From contig NC_080561.1 of assembly GCF_030253575.1 (NCBI RefSeq), positions 7,825,001-7,889,000 of the forward strand: a stretch of DNA of 64,000 nt, written 5' to 3'. The position numbers and the translations under genes were made by a program. This document shows positions 21,788 to 34,469 of this stretch, piece after piece (the stretch's first letter is position 1; each line of letters starts with the position of its first letter). The notes beneath the pieces were generated by a model, which was not told the DNA's origin, searched no databases, and worked only from the letters and a program-made list of their open reading frames with translations. This DNA is from Rhododendron vialii (lineage: Eukaryota > Streptophyta > Magnoliopsida > Ericales > Ericaceae).

Positions 21788-22555
21788 TAAAAAATTGGTG
21801 GGAGATCCACTATAGCATGTTTGTAACCCATCAAATCCACCTCCCAAGTTTGTAACCCATTAGGTCCACTCAGACAAGGGCCTTGTTTAGCTTAGAAAAA
21901 AAAATGTATTGTTATTCTTCTTATTTTTTCGTGTTAGCCAAACTGGGCCCTTGTCAAGCTAAAAAGGAATTAATACAAGACAAAATTGCCCTTGCCAGGT
22001 TTTTTTAAAATTTTTTTTTTTCATTTTTTAGAATTTTGACAACTCTTTCTAAATTTCGGATCTCACCCGCTCTGCCGCTGCACATATAACATTATATGTA
22101 TTTTTGTTCACATACTACTTATATGTTGTTTTTAAAAAAAAATTGGTCTAAGGTCCATTATATGTTGTTATATTCATTATCTGTTGATATTAGTGGCAGA
22201 ACAACAAATCCGAATTTCATATAGAGAACAGAATTTCACTAATATCATAATTTGTTGATGTTATTGGCACAATGAAGAGACCAAAATTTCAAAGATAATC
22301 ATATCTATCTATTTTTTGTTTGAAACATTCAGATAACAGAATTGGACAGATAACCATATTTGTTGATGTTAAAGTAATTCCAAAGCCAACAAACACCGAT
22401 ACAGGAATACAATTACATCTGTCAAAAAATATATATATTGAACATATAACAAAATTTGCTCGTTGTAGTCGATTCTTATATAATATACATCGTCCAATAA
22501 AAAAAATAAAAAATTTGTCCCATGGACACCATCTCAGTCCTTCTCTATCACCGGT

Positions 22556-24021
22556 TGCTTCGCCTTCAAACCTCGCCTTCAAATATAAGGTTGAATACCC
22601 CAAGCGTAGGGCTAGGTCGTCGGTAGCATAATATCCGGAAGTCCGGGATCGTACCCACAGAGAATTCGAATGTAGCTTAATCGGATTGTAGGTTTTATAT
22701 GGTGGATTGTGGCGTTTAAGACGGCCAACTTGGTTTTGCTTTGAAACGATGAAAATTGCCAAGGCAAAAGACTAGGATAACGCTTAATAAACTAAAAGGA
22801 GGCAAGTCTAGGGATCGTCTAACCCTTGACTTTAGCCGTTACCGGTTCTCAATATAACTCAGGCGAGAGCCACGACCGCGTGCTCACGCCCGGAAGATTT
22901 AGCTTTAATGACTACGTTTATCAAAAGAGGTGATTAACCGAAATTAAATCAACCTATTTTTGCTAATGTATCTAACACGTAGGGGGCCACGAGCCCTTGG
23001 TATGTCGCTTGCCAAGACCGCTTGACTAAACTTCATACCAAGGAGTTAACACGCCTCGCTTAGACCAAAAAGGTTAGGTTCATGAAATTCCGAAAACCAA
23101 GATTTTAAGCCCGAAGGTTTGAGAACCAAATAACCACCTAAGTCATCGGGAAAGATTACCCCGAGACTTGGCCTATCAACTACTCACACATAGCTAAAGC
23201 ATGAAAGAAAGCATAAAAACGAGACATGACTTTTAACCGATGAAAACGAAAACAAACTTGATATTATAAAAGATCTAGTCCGTAGGAACAACTTTAATAA
23301 ACGAGAAATTAACAAACGAGAATTACTTACTTGAGTTCTTAAGGAATTACACTAGAAAAGCTTGAAAGACCATTAATGGAGGAAAATTAAAAGCTATTAA
23401 AGACCTAGATAACAAAGGGGAGAGAGGAGACCCCTATTTATACACAATGGGTTTCTCTCTCCTCAAATATCTAAAAACATACTATAAGTAGCAAGTATTC
23501 CATAAATGGAAAGTCCAAAAAGTAGCAAAATATCTGGTCGGAAGCTCTCCGTATCGATACAGAATAAGCAAAGTATCGATACCACATCGTTAAGCTGAAA
23601 AGGCCAATCTCCCGTAACAATCCCGTATCGATACAGATTATGGCCGTATCGATACGGGACTCTCTGATTGGAAAGATAACAAACGCGTATCGATACGGTC
23701 CAAAATCCGTATCGATACGGGGAGCTTATCTCTGGTCTTCAGGCCAGCCTCCAAAACTTGACACCCGACGACCGTTGGCTTGCCCGATGCTCCTCGCCTT
23801 CGTTCTTTGGTCACTTTGGCACAAGTTCCACCGAGCGATGAGTCTTGAATTAACTTGGGGGTTGACTTTGCATCCAAAACACGCCTTTTAAGGGCGTTTT
23901 GCCTGAAACACTAAACAAACTACCTCACGAGCAATATCGACTAAAAACGACAATAAAAGCTAAAAGCACTTCTAACTAACGGACTTAAGCACCACGATCA
24001 AGCAATCTTAGGTGCGTATCA
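22556..24021 (-). repeat. 3' LTR (1466 bp)
   Basis: It starts TG and ends CA. It contains a TATA-like TATAAATAGG on the minus strand near 23431-23440, and six copies of the palindrome GTATCGATAC at 23551-23718. Confidence 0.93.
23551..23718. repeat. Cluster of six GTATCGATAC palindromes in the 3' LTR
   Basis: Exact 10-bp palindromes start at 23551, 23573, 23625, 23646, 23687 and 23709. The spacing alternates between about 21 and 41-52 bp, that is roughly whole helical turns. They lie upstream of the LTR TATA box in the direction of element transcription. Confidence 0.9.
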
Positions 24022-24032
24022 CACCCCCCAAC
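24022..24032 (-). other. Polypurine tract of the LTR element
   Basis: Immediately inside the 3' LTR, the minus strand reads TTGGGGGGTG, the usual second-strand priming site position. Confidence 0.75.
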
Positions 24033-24784
24033 TTGAGCGTTGCTAGTCCCTAGCAACAAAATAGGAACTAAAGAAAAATAAAGAACGCCAGACCATCCTT
24101 CCGACAGAGCTACTTGGCACCTACTCAAACTGCAACTAATTGGCAAGAGTTAAAACAACTTAATTATTCCAAAACAACTCGCAGCCAACAATTGAGCGAT
24201 CAACTAAATATTGAGCAAGTTATAATCAAGTATCCAAAACGAGCGCCAAAAGACAAAAGACGGATACGAAGCTATAACTTAACCAATTCCAACCAATGTA
24301 ACCATATCCCATAAGAAAAGTGCTCGAATTAGGCACGGGGAACAAAAATACCATGCCTTATAAGTGGAGAGCACCATTAAACAGAACTTACGACTAAACG
24401 ATTGAAAACTAAATTGCCGAAAGAAAGCATGCCACAAACTAAATATACTAGCTATCAGGCAATAAATCGAAATGGAATCAAGGCATATTAAAGATCTACT
24501 AAGGGCTTTATAGCATATATTGACCTTGGTTTTAAATCAAAGAACGGTTAGCAAAATAGGATAGCGGCCATATACTAGCTTGGTTCAACTACCCTTGGCC
24601 GCCTCCAACTCCAACTACCAAGTCATAGGCCACATGCCGGCCTCAACAAAAACTTACTAAACTATTAAGTCAGAGTTAAACTAAACCAAACTAAACTAAA
24701 ACAACGAAATAAAAGATAAAAGATGGGCTGTCAACCACCAAGCACCCCGACCAAGTTGAGGGATTTCCAACTACTCCACCGACT

Positions 24785-26011
24785 CTACTCGTCATCCACA
24801 AACACTGGCTCATCCCCAGCAAAATCATCGCTGTCCTCATCAGGCTCCTCGGGCGGTGGCACATATTGCTCACTGGCTTGCCCCACTCCTTGGCTCAGAA
24901 CCCAGTCTAACTTATGATCAATCTTCCGCTGCCTCCTTGCATTGGCTCGGGTCTCCTTTTTCAGTTTCTTCAGGCATCCCATAGTGGCCACCCCTTGGCA
25001 AAACAGCAATTTGTTCCAAGCAGCCGACTTTGCACCCTTTGGTGGCAAAGTGGTCAAGTACTCCCCACGTGGGGCAGCAGCAGCAGTAGGTCGGGACTGA
25101 GAGATACTCCGGGTGAGTATGGAACTGTTAATATCCCCCGGATTGAGCTTTTCACGCTCCGGAAACTTGGAAGCGGGAACCTTCTGAGCCAAACACATAA
25201 CGGTCACCAAACACGGAAAAGGCAATCTAGAGTTGGTTGGGGCCTTGGCTTTGAAATCAATCATCTCCTGAAATATAACCTTTGCCCAGTCACACACCAC
25301 ATTCGGATTCATGAACGCGTGAATCATCCCCCCTTCGTAGCTATCCGGCTTGTTCTCCGTACCCCTCGGATTGAAATTGTGATGCACTAGCTGATTGACA
25401 AGCCGATATACCTCCTTAAACCTTCCCGGCACATGAGGGAGACTTGCCTCCCTAGGATTTTTGTACAATTCCTGAACAACGGTCTCATCCGCCACATACT
25501 CCTCATCGGGATAATTCACATCATCCGCGGGTGGTTGGCGGTAATTCAAAACCCGTGCAATAAACCCTGAAGTCACCTCGATAGTAATCTTCCCAATTTT
25601 TGATGTTACCTTGGCATCATCCTTCTTCTCATCCTCCTCAGGCGGAATTTTCATGTTTTTGTAAAATTCTACGACAAGCTCTTTGTTGTAACTAGGGTTA
25701 GGGGCCAGGTAGTAAGACAAACCTTGGTCGCGGATGCGACGAACAAACGGATTCTCGATACCAAGGTTGTCGACGTCAACATGTCGCTCATTCTTGAACC
25801 CCCGGTTCCGGATCCCTTCTTCCCATTTCTTTTGAGTTGCGGCACGAATTTCAGCCGCCGTCCTCCTCTTAGCCCGGCTTCGCTTTTGCGGGTTTGCAAT
25901 CATTTCCTCCTCCTCCTCCATTTCATGCACTATCTCCTCCGCTTGTTGCGAAGAAGAAGCCGGAGCCTTGCCCTTGGAAACCACAGTCTTTGTTCTCACC
26001 ATTGCATGCAA
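24785..26011 (-). CDS. Extra ORF of the Athila-type element (408 aa)
   Basis: It lies downstream of gag-pol, where Athila elements carry an env-like or accessory frame. The likely start is MVRTKTVVSKGKA (fourth codon of the open frame). The N-terminus is basic and acidic and low in complexity (SSSQQAEEIVHEMEEEEEM; KRSRAKRRT). The central part (about residues 80-340) resembles the plant 'putative transposon protein' domain (EFYKNMKIP, TIEVTSGFIARVLNYRQPP, RLPFPCLVTVMCLAQKVP). The tail is acidic. I see no clear signal peptide or membrane segment, so a true envelope role is unsupported. A splice-like donor (AAG/gtaaat near 26400) and acceptor (tttggtag near 26017) upstream would place a short intron in its leader, in line with the spliced expression known for this family. 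Function unknown. Confidence 0.7.
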   Translation of the reverse strand: MHAMVRTKTVVSKGKAPASSSQQAEEIVHEMEEEEEMIANPQKRSRAKRRTAAEIRAATQKKWEEGIRNRGFKNERHVDVDNLGIENPFVRRIRDQGLSYYLAPNPSYNKELVVEFYKNMKIPPEEDEKKDDAKVTSKIGKITIEVTSGFIARVLNYRQPPADDVNYPDEEYVADETVVQELYKNPREASLPHVPGRFKEVYRLVNQLVHHNFNPRGTENKPDSYEGGMIHAFMNPNVVCDWAKVIFQEMIDFKAKAPTNSRLPFPCLVTVMCLAQKVPASKFPEREKLNPGDINSSILTRSISQSRPTAAAAPRGEYLTTLPPKGAKSAAWNKLLFCQGVATMGCLKKLKKETRANARRQRKIDHKLDWVLSQGVGQASEQYVPPPEEPDEDSDDFAGDEPVFVDDE

Positions 26012-28620
26012 AACCTACCAAACAGAACAATATCCCAAATCTTGAAACAAAATACTACCGAAAACAACCCAGATTGCAGCCAGGAACGTGCAAATTTCAG
26101 CAAAAATAGGCGGCCAGACAGAATCCACAACACTTCTGAGTTGTACTACACAGAGTTTGCTTCTAAACTTAAGTACACAAATGGTAACTTCGCCATGCAA
26201 TTCCAGTCCCAAAACCAATCAAAATTTCAAAAATCTTGGAAACAGGGGTTCATGGGTGATTTCGGAAGTTGGGGTTTAGAACATGGTAGGATGATTCAAA
26301 ATAGCAATGCATGGCAATATAGTGGGTAATCAAGGTTTGGAGTTAATATAGAGGAAGAACAATGGAAGATTATGCGCATAGAGAGAGAGAGAGAGGATTT
26401 ACCTTAATACGAGTAGGATTTGACTTGAAATCCTTGAAAACCTTTGGAATTCCTTGAAAGCTTGGAGTTTTGGGGAGAGATTATGGAGTTTTGGGGTTGA
26501 TTTTGGTGTTTTTGGGGTTGGGTTTCGAAGAGCTTGGGCGGTTATGGAGGGTTAGTGAGAGAGAATGGAGTTTGGGAAGATGAAGAGGCCGACCTTGATA
26601 ACTGCAGATTTCGACTTTAACCCACGCGTATCGATACGGTCCAAAATCCGTATCGATACGGGTCTTTCTGATTGCCCACGAACAAACGCGTATCGATACG
26701 CCTTACGTGCTGTATCGATACGGGCGGCTTATCTCCAGAAGTTCAACTTTGCCACCCGATAGCCAATGCCGACGCCCAGAGCCACTTTTAAAATACACCC
26801 GGAGCCTGTAAACCTGAAGCCAGCCCCAGCAAAGCTTAAAACCAACTTCCAACCATCCACCCAAACATCCGGTTTCCTATGGATAAGAGTGAGACGCGGA
26901 CTAGGCTTTATTTCTAAAGGACAATGAGACTCTCTTGTGGTTTTAATCAAGCGAAGATGGCCTTGTATCATTTCTTACATATGCCATAGATTCCGAAGCG
27001 ATTTAAAGTAGATAACGAATACGTTTAGGCATGACATGAGATTAAAACCTAACTAAGAATATACTGAGAACCATCAACGGGATATGGGTCAAACCTGCTC
27101 ACAACACACTCAACATTTAATTTCTCGCCCTTTAGCATGCATACGAGTTGGACAGAACAAGTTTAACAAAAATATTTACGAGAACTCTTGCCAATTAATG
27201 AACTATTGACCACGTGCTAAGTTGATCCATTCCACTAACTTGTAATAACGGAAGGATTGATCTACCAAAAACGAAAAATTTAAACAAAACGCATAAAACA
27301 TAAATATCCGATTTATGTCCCTCCCCCCAACTTGAAATATGCTATGCCCTCATAGCATGGAGAACAACAGTAGGGAAAAAGGAACAAAAGATCGTACCTA
27401 CGGGGGAATGTCAACCCCCAGATACCTCGACCAAGTTGGAGGTTTTTGCGCCACCGGCTCCGTTTGTCATCCGAACGGCTTCCAAGGTCGACTCCTTCGG
27501 TTCTTCCAACGGAACCACAGCTAGTCACACAGGATCATGGCCAAAACTTTATTGGACTAACAACCGCGACACGTAATCGCACCCATGCTTAGGGCTCCTG
27601 AATGCCGCAATCACTCCGACGTTAGATCCAATCCACCAAGGCTGGTGTGGTAGCACGTACACCCTGCAAAAGACTTAAGCTCGAACTACCTACTAAGAGA
27701 CAAATGACATTAGAACCGCCCGGCTCGTGTTATCCGGGCACCAACAAACATATATACAAAGAAAAACAAAAGACACCACCCGATTTTCACGCAATCTCAC
27801 GAGTCATACTTTTCGTCCCGTGTCTCACCAAGTAGGCAAAACGCGGGTGGCTATACTAGACCATCAAAGGTGTTACATCATGCCCGAAGTAAAATTCACC
27901 GCTTGACCTCGCCAAGCAATTAAGCCCAGCGTTCCCTATGATCAAAACAAAGTGAAACAAGACAGAGCCTAGGGCCAAAGCCCGGGAATATCAAGCCGCA
28001 CCCAAAGACCTAAATTGCCCCCGATAGGGACATATCTGGTGAGCATGGATCGTTAACGGCAAACTACGACAAAGAAGGACTAATTAAAGCCCGATACAAT
28101 GATGCGTTGGTGAAATCTTTTGGTGAGAAAATCCCGAAACATGAGAAAATAAGAACAAAACAGAAACGCAATATTTACAAATGTACAAATATACAGAATT
28201 TAATATCAGAGCTCGGAGCGTCCAAGTCACAGCTGGACTCCGCCAAACAATGAAGTCCAGCGTCCCCTAAGATCGTAACCAGGCAGGCACAAGATAGAGC
28301 CAAGTGCGGTAATGGGGCACGGGAATATCAAGGCCTAACCTAAGATCTATACCGCCCCCGTTGGGGCTAATCTGGAAGACGTGAGTGGTTCACTGTGAAT
28401 TACTCCTATCAGAAAAACTAACGAAAGCCTTATGTCACTGATATTAAAAATTGCCCTTACTAACCGGAGCTGGGCACACGATCCTTTTTTTAGTAGCGGC
28501 GTGCGGAGCTACATATACCCAAGTCAATGGAGGGTACCCCCTACCCGGGGGCCGGGTCCGACAAACAGTTAAGTTCAGCGGTTACGCTTTCGCTCCCCGT
28601 GCAAATTAGAGTAACACCAG
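26012..28620. other. Spacer of the Athila-type element between pol and the extra ORF
   Basis: No long frame is present. It contains a segment (about 26615-26760) that resembles part of the LTR (23680-23760), including four GTATCGATAC palindromes, placed about 620 bp upstream of the extra ORF. CT-rich sequence (gagagagagagag on the plus strand near 26380-26396) could be leader. Long spacers are normal in Athila elements. Confidence 0.6.
26628..26721. repeat. Internal cluster of four GTATCGATAC palindromes
   Basis: Exact copies start at 26628, 26650, 26690 and 26712. The spacings 22, 40, 22 echo the LTR cluster, and flanking words (ggtccaaaatcc, ctgattg, gcttatctc) are shared with the LTR. Confidence 0.9.
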
Positions 28621-31600
28621 CTAAAACGAGGGACCATCCGTGTAAACGGGATCGGCCAAGACCTCATCGGGCTCGCGAGCTTCAAAGCCACCAAGGAAAG
28701 GCTTAAGCCGCTGACCGTTAACTTTAAAAGAGGAACCGTTACGCATGCTCTCTACTTCTATTGCCCCGTGAGGGGACACATTTTTGACAACATAAGGTCC
28801 GGCCCAGCGGGAGCGCAACTTCCCGGGATGCAAGTGCAATCGAGAATTATACAACAAGACTTGCTGACCGGGCGCAAAGTTTTTAATCACAATCTTATTA
28901 TCATGCTTGGCTTTGAGTTTAGATTTGTAAGTGCTAGAGTGATCGTAAGCATTGTACCTCAACTCCTCGAGTTCCGTCAATTGGAGCTTGCGGCGGGCAC
29001 CAGCTGGTACCATATTGAAATTTAGTTTCTTAATGGCCCAATACGCTTTATGCTCAAGCTCGACTGGCAAGTGGCATGCTTTCCCGTAAACTAACCGATA
29101 AGGTGACATTCCTAAGATAGTCTTGTACGCAGTACGGTAAGCCCACAAAGCATCGACCAAGCGAGTTGACCAATCTTTACGGGTAGGATTAACCGTCTTC
29201 TCCAAGATATGTTTAATCTCTCGATTTGCAAGCTCCGCTTGGCCATTGGTTTGCGGGTGATAAGCCGTTGAGACTTTGTGAATGATGGAATACTTCCGCA
29301 AGAGGGCCGCAATGGATCGGTTGCAAAAGTGGGACCCTTGATCACTAATGATAGCCCTGGGCATACCAAAGCGCGCCAAAATGTACTCACGGAGAAATTC
29401 AACGACCACTTGGGCGTCATTAGTACGAGTGGGGATGGCTTCCACCCATTTGGAGACATAGTGAACGGCCAACAAAATGTAGAGGTACCCAAAAGATGTA
29501 GGAAATGGCCCCATGAAGTCGATACCCCAACAGTCAAACACTTCAATAATCAAAATGGGGGTAAGCGGCATCTCATTACGTCGCGTCACGCACCCCAGAA
29601 GTTGACAGCGCGCACATGACCGGCAGAAAGCAAACGTATCCTTGTACAATTGTGGCCAATAGAATCCGCACTGTAAAATCTTAGCGGCGGTCTTTTTGAA
29701 TGAGAAATGGCCGCCACAAGCCTCCGTGTGGCAAAACTGGATAACACTATGTTGCTCAGACTCGGGCACACAACGGCGAACAAGTTGGTCGGCGCAATAC
29801 TTAAACAAATACGGGTCGTCAAAAGAGAACCGTTTCACCTCGGCCAAAAATCGACGCTGCTCCTGCAAATTCCAATGTCCAGGCATAAGACCGGTGACTA
29901 AGTAGTTCACTATATCCGCGTACCATGGAGCCGTAGTGATGGAGAACAGCTGCTCATCGGGAAAGGAGTCGCCGATAGGAATGTGCGATGTATGATCTTC
30001 GAATTCTAAGCGAGACAAATGATCGGCCACCACATTCTCGACACCCTTCTTGTCCTTAATAGTGAGGTCAAACTCTTGTAGGAGTAAAATCCACCGAATC
30101 AAACGCGCCTTGGCATCCTGCTTCGTGAAAAGGTACTTGAGAGCCGAATGATCGGTGTACACGGTAATCGGAGCCCCCACTAGATAAGACCGGAACTTGT
30201 CCAACGCAAAGACTATGGCAAGCAACTCCTTCTCCGTAGTGGAATAGTTCATTTGAGCCTCATTGAGCATCTTGCTTACGTAGTAGATGACGTACGGCTC
30301 TTTCCCTTTCCTTTGGCCCAAAACAGCTCCAACGGCGTAATCACTAGCGTCACACATGAGCTCGAAGGGCAATTCCCAATCCGGCGATCGCACTATAGGT
30401 GGAGAGGTGAGACTAGACTTTAGCTTGGCAAAGGCGGTCTCGCAACTCGGCGTCCACTCGAACGGCACATCTTTGGCGAGCAAATGACATAAAGGCCGGG
30501 CAATTGCACTAAAATCTTTGATAAACCGCCGATAGAAACCGGCATGCCCCAAGAAAGAGCGGATATCCTTCAAACACTTTGGAGTCGGAAGACTCCCAAT
30601 CAAATCGATTTTTGCCCGATCCACTTCGATGCCTTTCGAAGAAACAATATGGCCGAGTACAATGCCTTCGGTCACCATGAAATGACATTTCTCCCAATTC
30701 AGCACTAGGTTCTTTTCCTCGCACCGGGCCAATACTAACCCCAAGTTGGTAAGACAAACCTCAAAGGAGTCACCAAAAACTGAGAAGTCGTCCATGAATA
30801 CTTCCATAATTTTCTCCACCATGTCACTGAATAAACCCATAATACACCGCGAGAAGGTACCGGGGGCGTTGCAAAGCCCGAACGGCATACGACGATACGC
30901 AAAGGTCCCGAATGGGCACGTGAAAGTAGTTTTCTCTTGATCTTCCAAGGCCACCTCAATCTGATTATAACCGGAGTACCCATCCAAAAAGCAGTAGAAC
31001 TTGTGCCCGGCCACTCTCTCCAAAATTTGATCGATGAAGGGAAGGGGAAAATGGTCCTTTCGGGTACTGGCGTTCAGCTTTCGATAATCAATGCACACCC
31101 TCCAGCCAGTCTGAACACGCATTGGAATAAGCTCATCCTTGTCGTTTTTTACCACAGTCACCCCAGACTTCTTTGGCACCACTTGTATCGGGCTCACCCA
31201 CTTGGAATCCGCTATCGGGTAAATAATGCCAACATCCAACAATTTCAGAACTTCGGCGCGCACCACATCCTTCATAATCGGGTTTAATCGTCGTTGAGGC
31301 TGGCGAGAGGGCTTAACATCCTCCTCCATGTAAATGTGATGGGAGCATAGAGATCCATCTATTCCTTTGATATCGGCTATGGACCATCCAATAGCCTTTG
31401 AATGTGTCCTCAACTTGGAGAGGAGTTGAGATTCCTGAAGTTCGGTGAGGGCGGAGGAAATTACTACCGGGTATGTTTGACCGTCGCCAAGATAGGCGTA
31501 CTTGAGGGTATCCGGTAGTGGTTTCAACTCAAGCACTGGGGGTTCCATGCTAGACGGAACGGCTCGCTTATCCATAAAGGGCAGCTCCTCAAATTTGGGG

Positions 31601-34191
31601 ACCCATGGGGTTATACCACACATCTCTTCCTCATCCAACAAAGAGCACAAGTACGCAACCTCAGGGGCTTCAAGAAAATCGGCCTCGGCAGACGTCAGTG
31701 CGAGTTCCAACTGATCTTTGCAAATAAACGTAGTGATGTGGTCTTGAACAAGTGAATCGACCACGCTTACTCCGCACACATCCTCGTCATCTCCCAATTG
31801 GCTACCGATATGGAACATGTTGACTTGCATCTTCATGTTGCCAAAACTCATGTTAAGGCGGCCATCCCGGCAATGAATAACGGCGTCGGATGTTGCCAAA
31901 AACGGCCGGCCAAGAATGATTGGGACGGACGATTGAGCTGCCGGCACCGGGCACGTATCAAGAACTACGAAATCGACTGGGTACACGAACTGGTCAACTT
32001 GAACAAGAACATCTTCGACCACCCCTTTGGGAACTCGAATACTCCGATCGGCTAGTTGTAAGGTCACCCGAGTTGGCTTCATTTCTCCCAAACCGAGTTG
32101 TTCATAGACCGAGAACGGGAGGAGGTTTACACTTGCCCCCAAATCAAGAAGAGCCTTTTCACAAACTTTACCCCCGATGGTGATGGATATCGTAGGACAG
32201 CCCGGATCATTATACTTGGGCGGAAGGGTTGATTGGAAGAGTGAGCTCACTTGTTCAGTCAAGAACACCTTCTTCTGCACTTGGAGTTGCCGTTTGTGAG
32301 TGCACAACTCCTTCAAAAATTTGGCGTATGATGGAACCTGTTTAATAGCATCAAGCAAAGGAAGGTTAACCGTCACTTTTTTAAGAACTTCATAGATATC
32401 ACTGTTCAAATTTGGCTTGGCAGGCGACTTAAGTCGGTTAGGATATGGAGCGGGAACGGTGAAAGCGGGCGGAACCTCGACTTCTTTAGCTTTTCCCTTT
32501 TCTTCTTCTGTAAGAACCGGTTTGGGAGATTCCCCATTTGGCACTGTGGGCTTCAATAGTGCTGGAAAAGGTAACAAGATTTGCGCAACCGGCGGCTCCA
32601 CCTGAGCATTATCAACCGTCTTCCCACTTCTCAACGATATTATGGCCTTTGCTTGCTCGGGGAAAGTCACCGAAGAGCCTTGTGCAAAGTGTTGGCCTTG
32701 AGGGTTTGGTTGAGGTTGGGTAGGTAGTTTTCCTTTCTCTTGTTGCAAAACACCGATAGCCGTTGTTAATTTACCCACTTGATTCCTTATGTCGTTCATC
32801 GCCTGGGTAGTTTGCTCATTAGTGGTCGTTTGCATTTGACAGAATGCATTCAGAGTATCCTCCAGAGAACGTCGTGGAGGTGGGGCTGGTTGCTGCTGAA
32901 ATTGATTTTGCCCTTGGAATTGGCTCGGTGGTATGAATCCTGGCGGGCCTTGAGATTGTGCCGGAGGAAAACGTGGCTGACCCTGAAACTGAGATTGGCG
33001 CCATGTTTGATTCTGAGAAGGAGGAGGACCTTGAGAAGTTGATGAGCCGGCCTCATTCTGGTTACTCCAACGGAAAGCTGGATTAGATCTCAACCCCGGA
33101 TTATAAGTGTTGGAATATGGATCCCAACGTTGATTCAGTGCACATACTTCTTCTGGGAGCTGATTATAGTGTTGCCGAAGGGTGGGGATGGTATGACAGT
33201 TGTCGGTCGAATGACCCGTAGTCTCGCAAATGACACAAACTTCTTCCACTTGGCGAACCTCTTTCACCTCTTTCACTTCTGTCGCTTCTTTCGCTTCTTT
33301 TGCTTGGACCGAATCTAGCTTCATTCTGTCCAACTTTAACGATAGCTCATCCAACCGCGTCTCAAGACCGTTATGCTCATTCATTGAAAACTTACCGGAG
33401 CCTCCCGGTCCTTGATTTCTCATAGCTTGGTCACCCGGATCAATGTATTGCCAAGTTTGAGCTCTTTCGGCCAAAGCATCTAAGAATTCCCAAGCGGCGT
33501 CGGGGTCCTTTCCCATAAAGTCACCGCTCCCCATAGTATCCAAAAGCTGCTTAGAATCCCGATCACAACCCAAATAGAAATAGTTGATCACAAGATACAT
33601 GGGAAAATTGTGGTGTGGGACAGCTGCAAGCAAATCCTTGTAACGCTCCCAATACTTGTAGAAAACCTCCCCATCTTTTTGCTTGAAATTCTGAATTTGA
33701 TCCATGAGGAGCTTGGTTCGGCTGACCGGGAAGAACTTGGTGGTGAACACATCTTGCACTTCCCCCCATGTGAGCAAGGAGCGGGCCTTCAAAGAATGGA
33801 ACCACTGCTTAGCCTTGTCCTTGAGCGAAAAGGGAAATAGCTTCAGGCGAGCTTGATCTAGCTGACCCGGCCCGGTCACAAAAGTGCTAACGATAGTTTC
33901 GAATTCCCGAATGTGGGCATAAGGATCCTCCAATTCACGCCCTCGAAACTCTGTGATAACCCGATGGTACTCTGGCTTGAAAGCAAACGCATTGGCGGCA
34001 GTGCAAGTGGGAATGACTATGGGGGAGACGTGTGGACCTCTTTCTGGCGTTAAATAATCGCGCAAAGTGCGAGCTGCTGGTTGATCTGCCATTGGGCTTA
34101 ATGGAGGTGATAGCTCGCGAGATGCAGATCGATGTAACCGATTCGATAAAGGGCTACGATAGATATTGAGCATACAACCTGCACAGTCCAA
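28621..34191 (-). CDS. Gag-Pol polyprotein of the Athila-type element
   Basis: One open frame of 1856 codons; the likely start is [17 protein letters not shown] at about residue 34. Rough order: retrotransposon Gag domain (80-215), zinc knuckle C-x2-C-x4-H-x4-C (319-332), a proline/glutamine-rich linker, aspartic protease with DLGASVN (about 683), reverse transcriptase with FMDD (about 1132), RNase H with [13 protein letters not shown] (about 1280), integrase zinc-binding HHCC (1488-1530) and catalytic core with conserved D, D and E (about 1558, 1617, 1653). The C-terminus ([14 protein letters not shown]) has no chromodomain. The products would form cytoplasmic particles, copy the RNA and integrate it. 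The frame looks whole. Confidence 0.93.
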   Translation of the reverse strand: MDCAGCMLNIYRSPLSNRLHRSASRELSPPLSPMADQPAARTLRDYLTPERGPHVSPIVIPTCTAANAFAFKPEYHRVITEFRGRELEDPYAHIREFETIVSTFVTGPGQLDQARLKLFPFSLKDKAKQWFHSLKARSLLTWGEVQDVFTTKFFPVSRTKLLMDQIQNFKQKDGEVFYKYWERYKDLLAAVPHHNFPMYLVINYFYLGCDRDSKQLLDTMGSGDFMGKDPDAAWEFLDALAERAQTWQYIDPGDQAMRNQGPGGSGKFSMNEHNGLETRLDELSLKLDRMKLDSVQAKEAKEATEVKEVKEVRQVEEVCVICETTGHSTDNCHTIPTLRQHYNQLPEEVCALNQRWDPYSNTYNPGLRSNPAFRWSNQNEAGSSTSQGPPPSQNQTWRQSQFQGQPRFPPAQSQGPPGFIPPSQFQGQNQFQQQPAPPPRRSLEDTLNAFCQMQTTTNEQTTQAMNDIRNQVGKLTTAIGVLQQEKGKLPTQPQPNPQGQHFAQGSSVTFPEQAKAIISLRSGKTVDNAQVEPPVAQILLPFPALLKPTVPNGESPKPVLTEEEKGKAKEVEVPPAFTVPAPYPNRLKSPAKPNLNSDIYEVLKKVTVNLPLLDAIKQVPSYAKFLKELCTHKRQLQVQKKVFLTEQVSSLFQSTLPPKYNDPGCPTISITIGGKVCEKALLDLGASVNLLPFSVYEQLGLGEMKPTRVTLQLADRSIRVPKGVVEDVLVQVDQFVYPVDFVVLDTCPVPAAQSSVPIILGRPFLATSDAVIHCRDGRLNMSFGNMKMQVNMFHIGSQLGDDEDVCGVSVVDSLVQDHITTFICKDQLELALTSAEADFLEAPEVAYLCSLLDEEEMCGITPWVPKFEELPFMDKRAVPSSMEPPVLELKPLPDTLKYAYLGDGQTYPVVISSALTELQESQLLSKLRTHSKAIGWSIADIKGIDGSLCSHHIYMEEDVKPSRQPQRRLNPIMKDVVRAEVLKLLDVGIIYPIADSKWVSPIQVVPKKSGVTVVKNDKDELIPMRVQTGWRVCIDYRKLNASTRKDHFPLPFIDQILERVAGHKFYCFLDGYSGYNQIEVALEDQEKTTFTCPFGTFAYRRMPFGLCNAPGTFSRCIMGLFSDMVEKIMEVFMDDFSVFGDSFEVCLTNLGLVLARCEEKNLVLNWEKCHFMVTEGIVLGHIVSSKGIEVDRAKIDLIGSLPTPKCLKDIRSFLGHAGFYRRFIKDFSAIARPLCHLLAKDVPFEWTPSCETAFAKLKSSLTSPPIVRSPDWELPFELMCDASDYAVGAVLGQRKGKEPYVIYYVSKMLNEAQMNYSTTEKELLAIVFALDKFRSYLVGAPITVYTDHSALKYLFTKQDAKARLIRWILLLQEFDLTIKDKKGVENVVADHLSRLEFEDHTSHIPIGDSFPDEQLFSITTAPWYADIVNYLVTGLMPGHWNLQEQRRFLAEVKRFSFDDPYLFKYCADQLVRRCVPESEQHSVIQFCHTEACGGHFSFKKTAAKILQCGFYWPQLYKDTFAFCRSCARCQLLGCVTRRNEMPLTPILIIEVFDCWGIDFMGPFPTSFGYLYILLAVHYVSKWVEAIPTRTNDAQVVVEFLREYILARFGMPRAIISDQGSHFCNRSIAALLRKYSIIHKVSTAYHPQTNGQAELANREIKHILEKTVNPTRKDWSTRLVDALWAYRTAYKTILGMSPYRLVYGKACHLPVELEHKAYWAIKKLNFNMVPAGARRKLQLTELEELRYNAYDHSSTYKSKLKAKHDNKIVIKNFAPGQQVLLYNSRLHLHPGKLRSRWAGPYVVKNVSPHGAIEVESMRNGSSFKVNGQRLKPFLGGFEAREPDEVLADPVYTDGPSF

Positions 34192-34447
34192 TAAAGCAGA
34201 CTAGAGGGGCTATGCTGCCGCCTCGTTCACAAACAGTCTCGTGGGGTTATGCCACCACCACGGCTATAGAAGCAACAATAAAAATAAGGTAAAAGGCAAT
34301 TGATGCTCGACTAGCTTCGTTAAACCTCAAGTCGAATTGGTGGCTCGGTTAGAGGTATCCGCTAAGCCGAGCTCAAAGTACACAAATGAAAAATAAACGG
34401 AGTACTTACAATGGTTTGTCGATCCTCCAAATAAGCTATAAAAGAAA

Positions 34448-34465
34448 TCCCCGGCAACGGCGCCA
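34448..34465 (-). other. Primer-binding site for tRNA-Asp
   Basis: The plus strand reads tccccggcaacggcgcca, the 3' end of plant tRNA-Asp(GUC) including CCA. The site begins four bases inside the 5' LTR boundary. This primer is characteristic of Athila-group elements. Confidence 0.85.
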
Positions 34466-34469
34466 AAAA

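Noticed and set aside
21878-21951. A 74-bp MITE with GGGCC ends
   Set aside because: The end words are inverted but short and no target duplication was found; left out of the feature list.
24022-24784. A further gene between the 3' LTR and the extra ORF
   Set aside because: No open frame of meaningful length; this is normal untranslated element DNA.
23551-26721. Repeated GTATCGATAC units as a CRISPR-like array
   Set aside because: The repeats are 10-bp palindromes without uniform spacers, in an LTR element of a plant genome; no cas genes.
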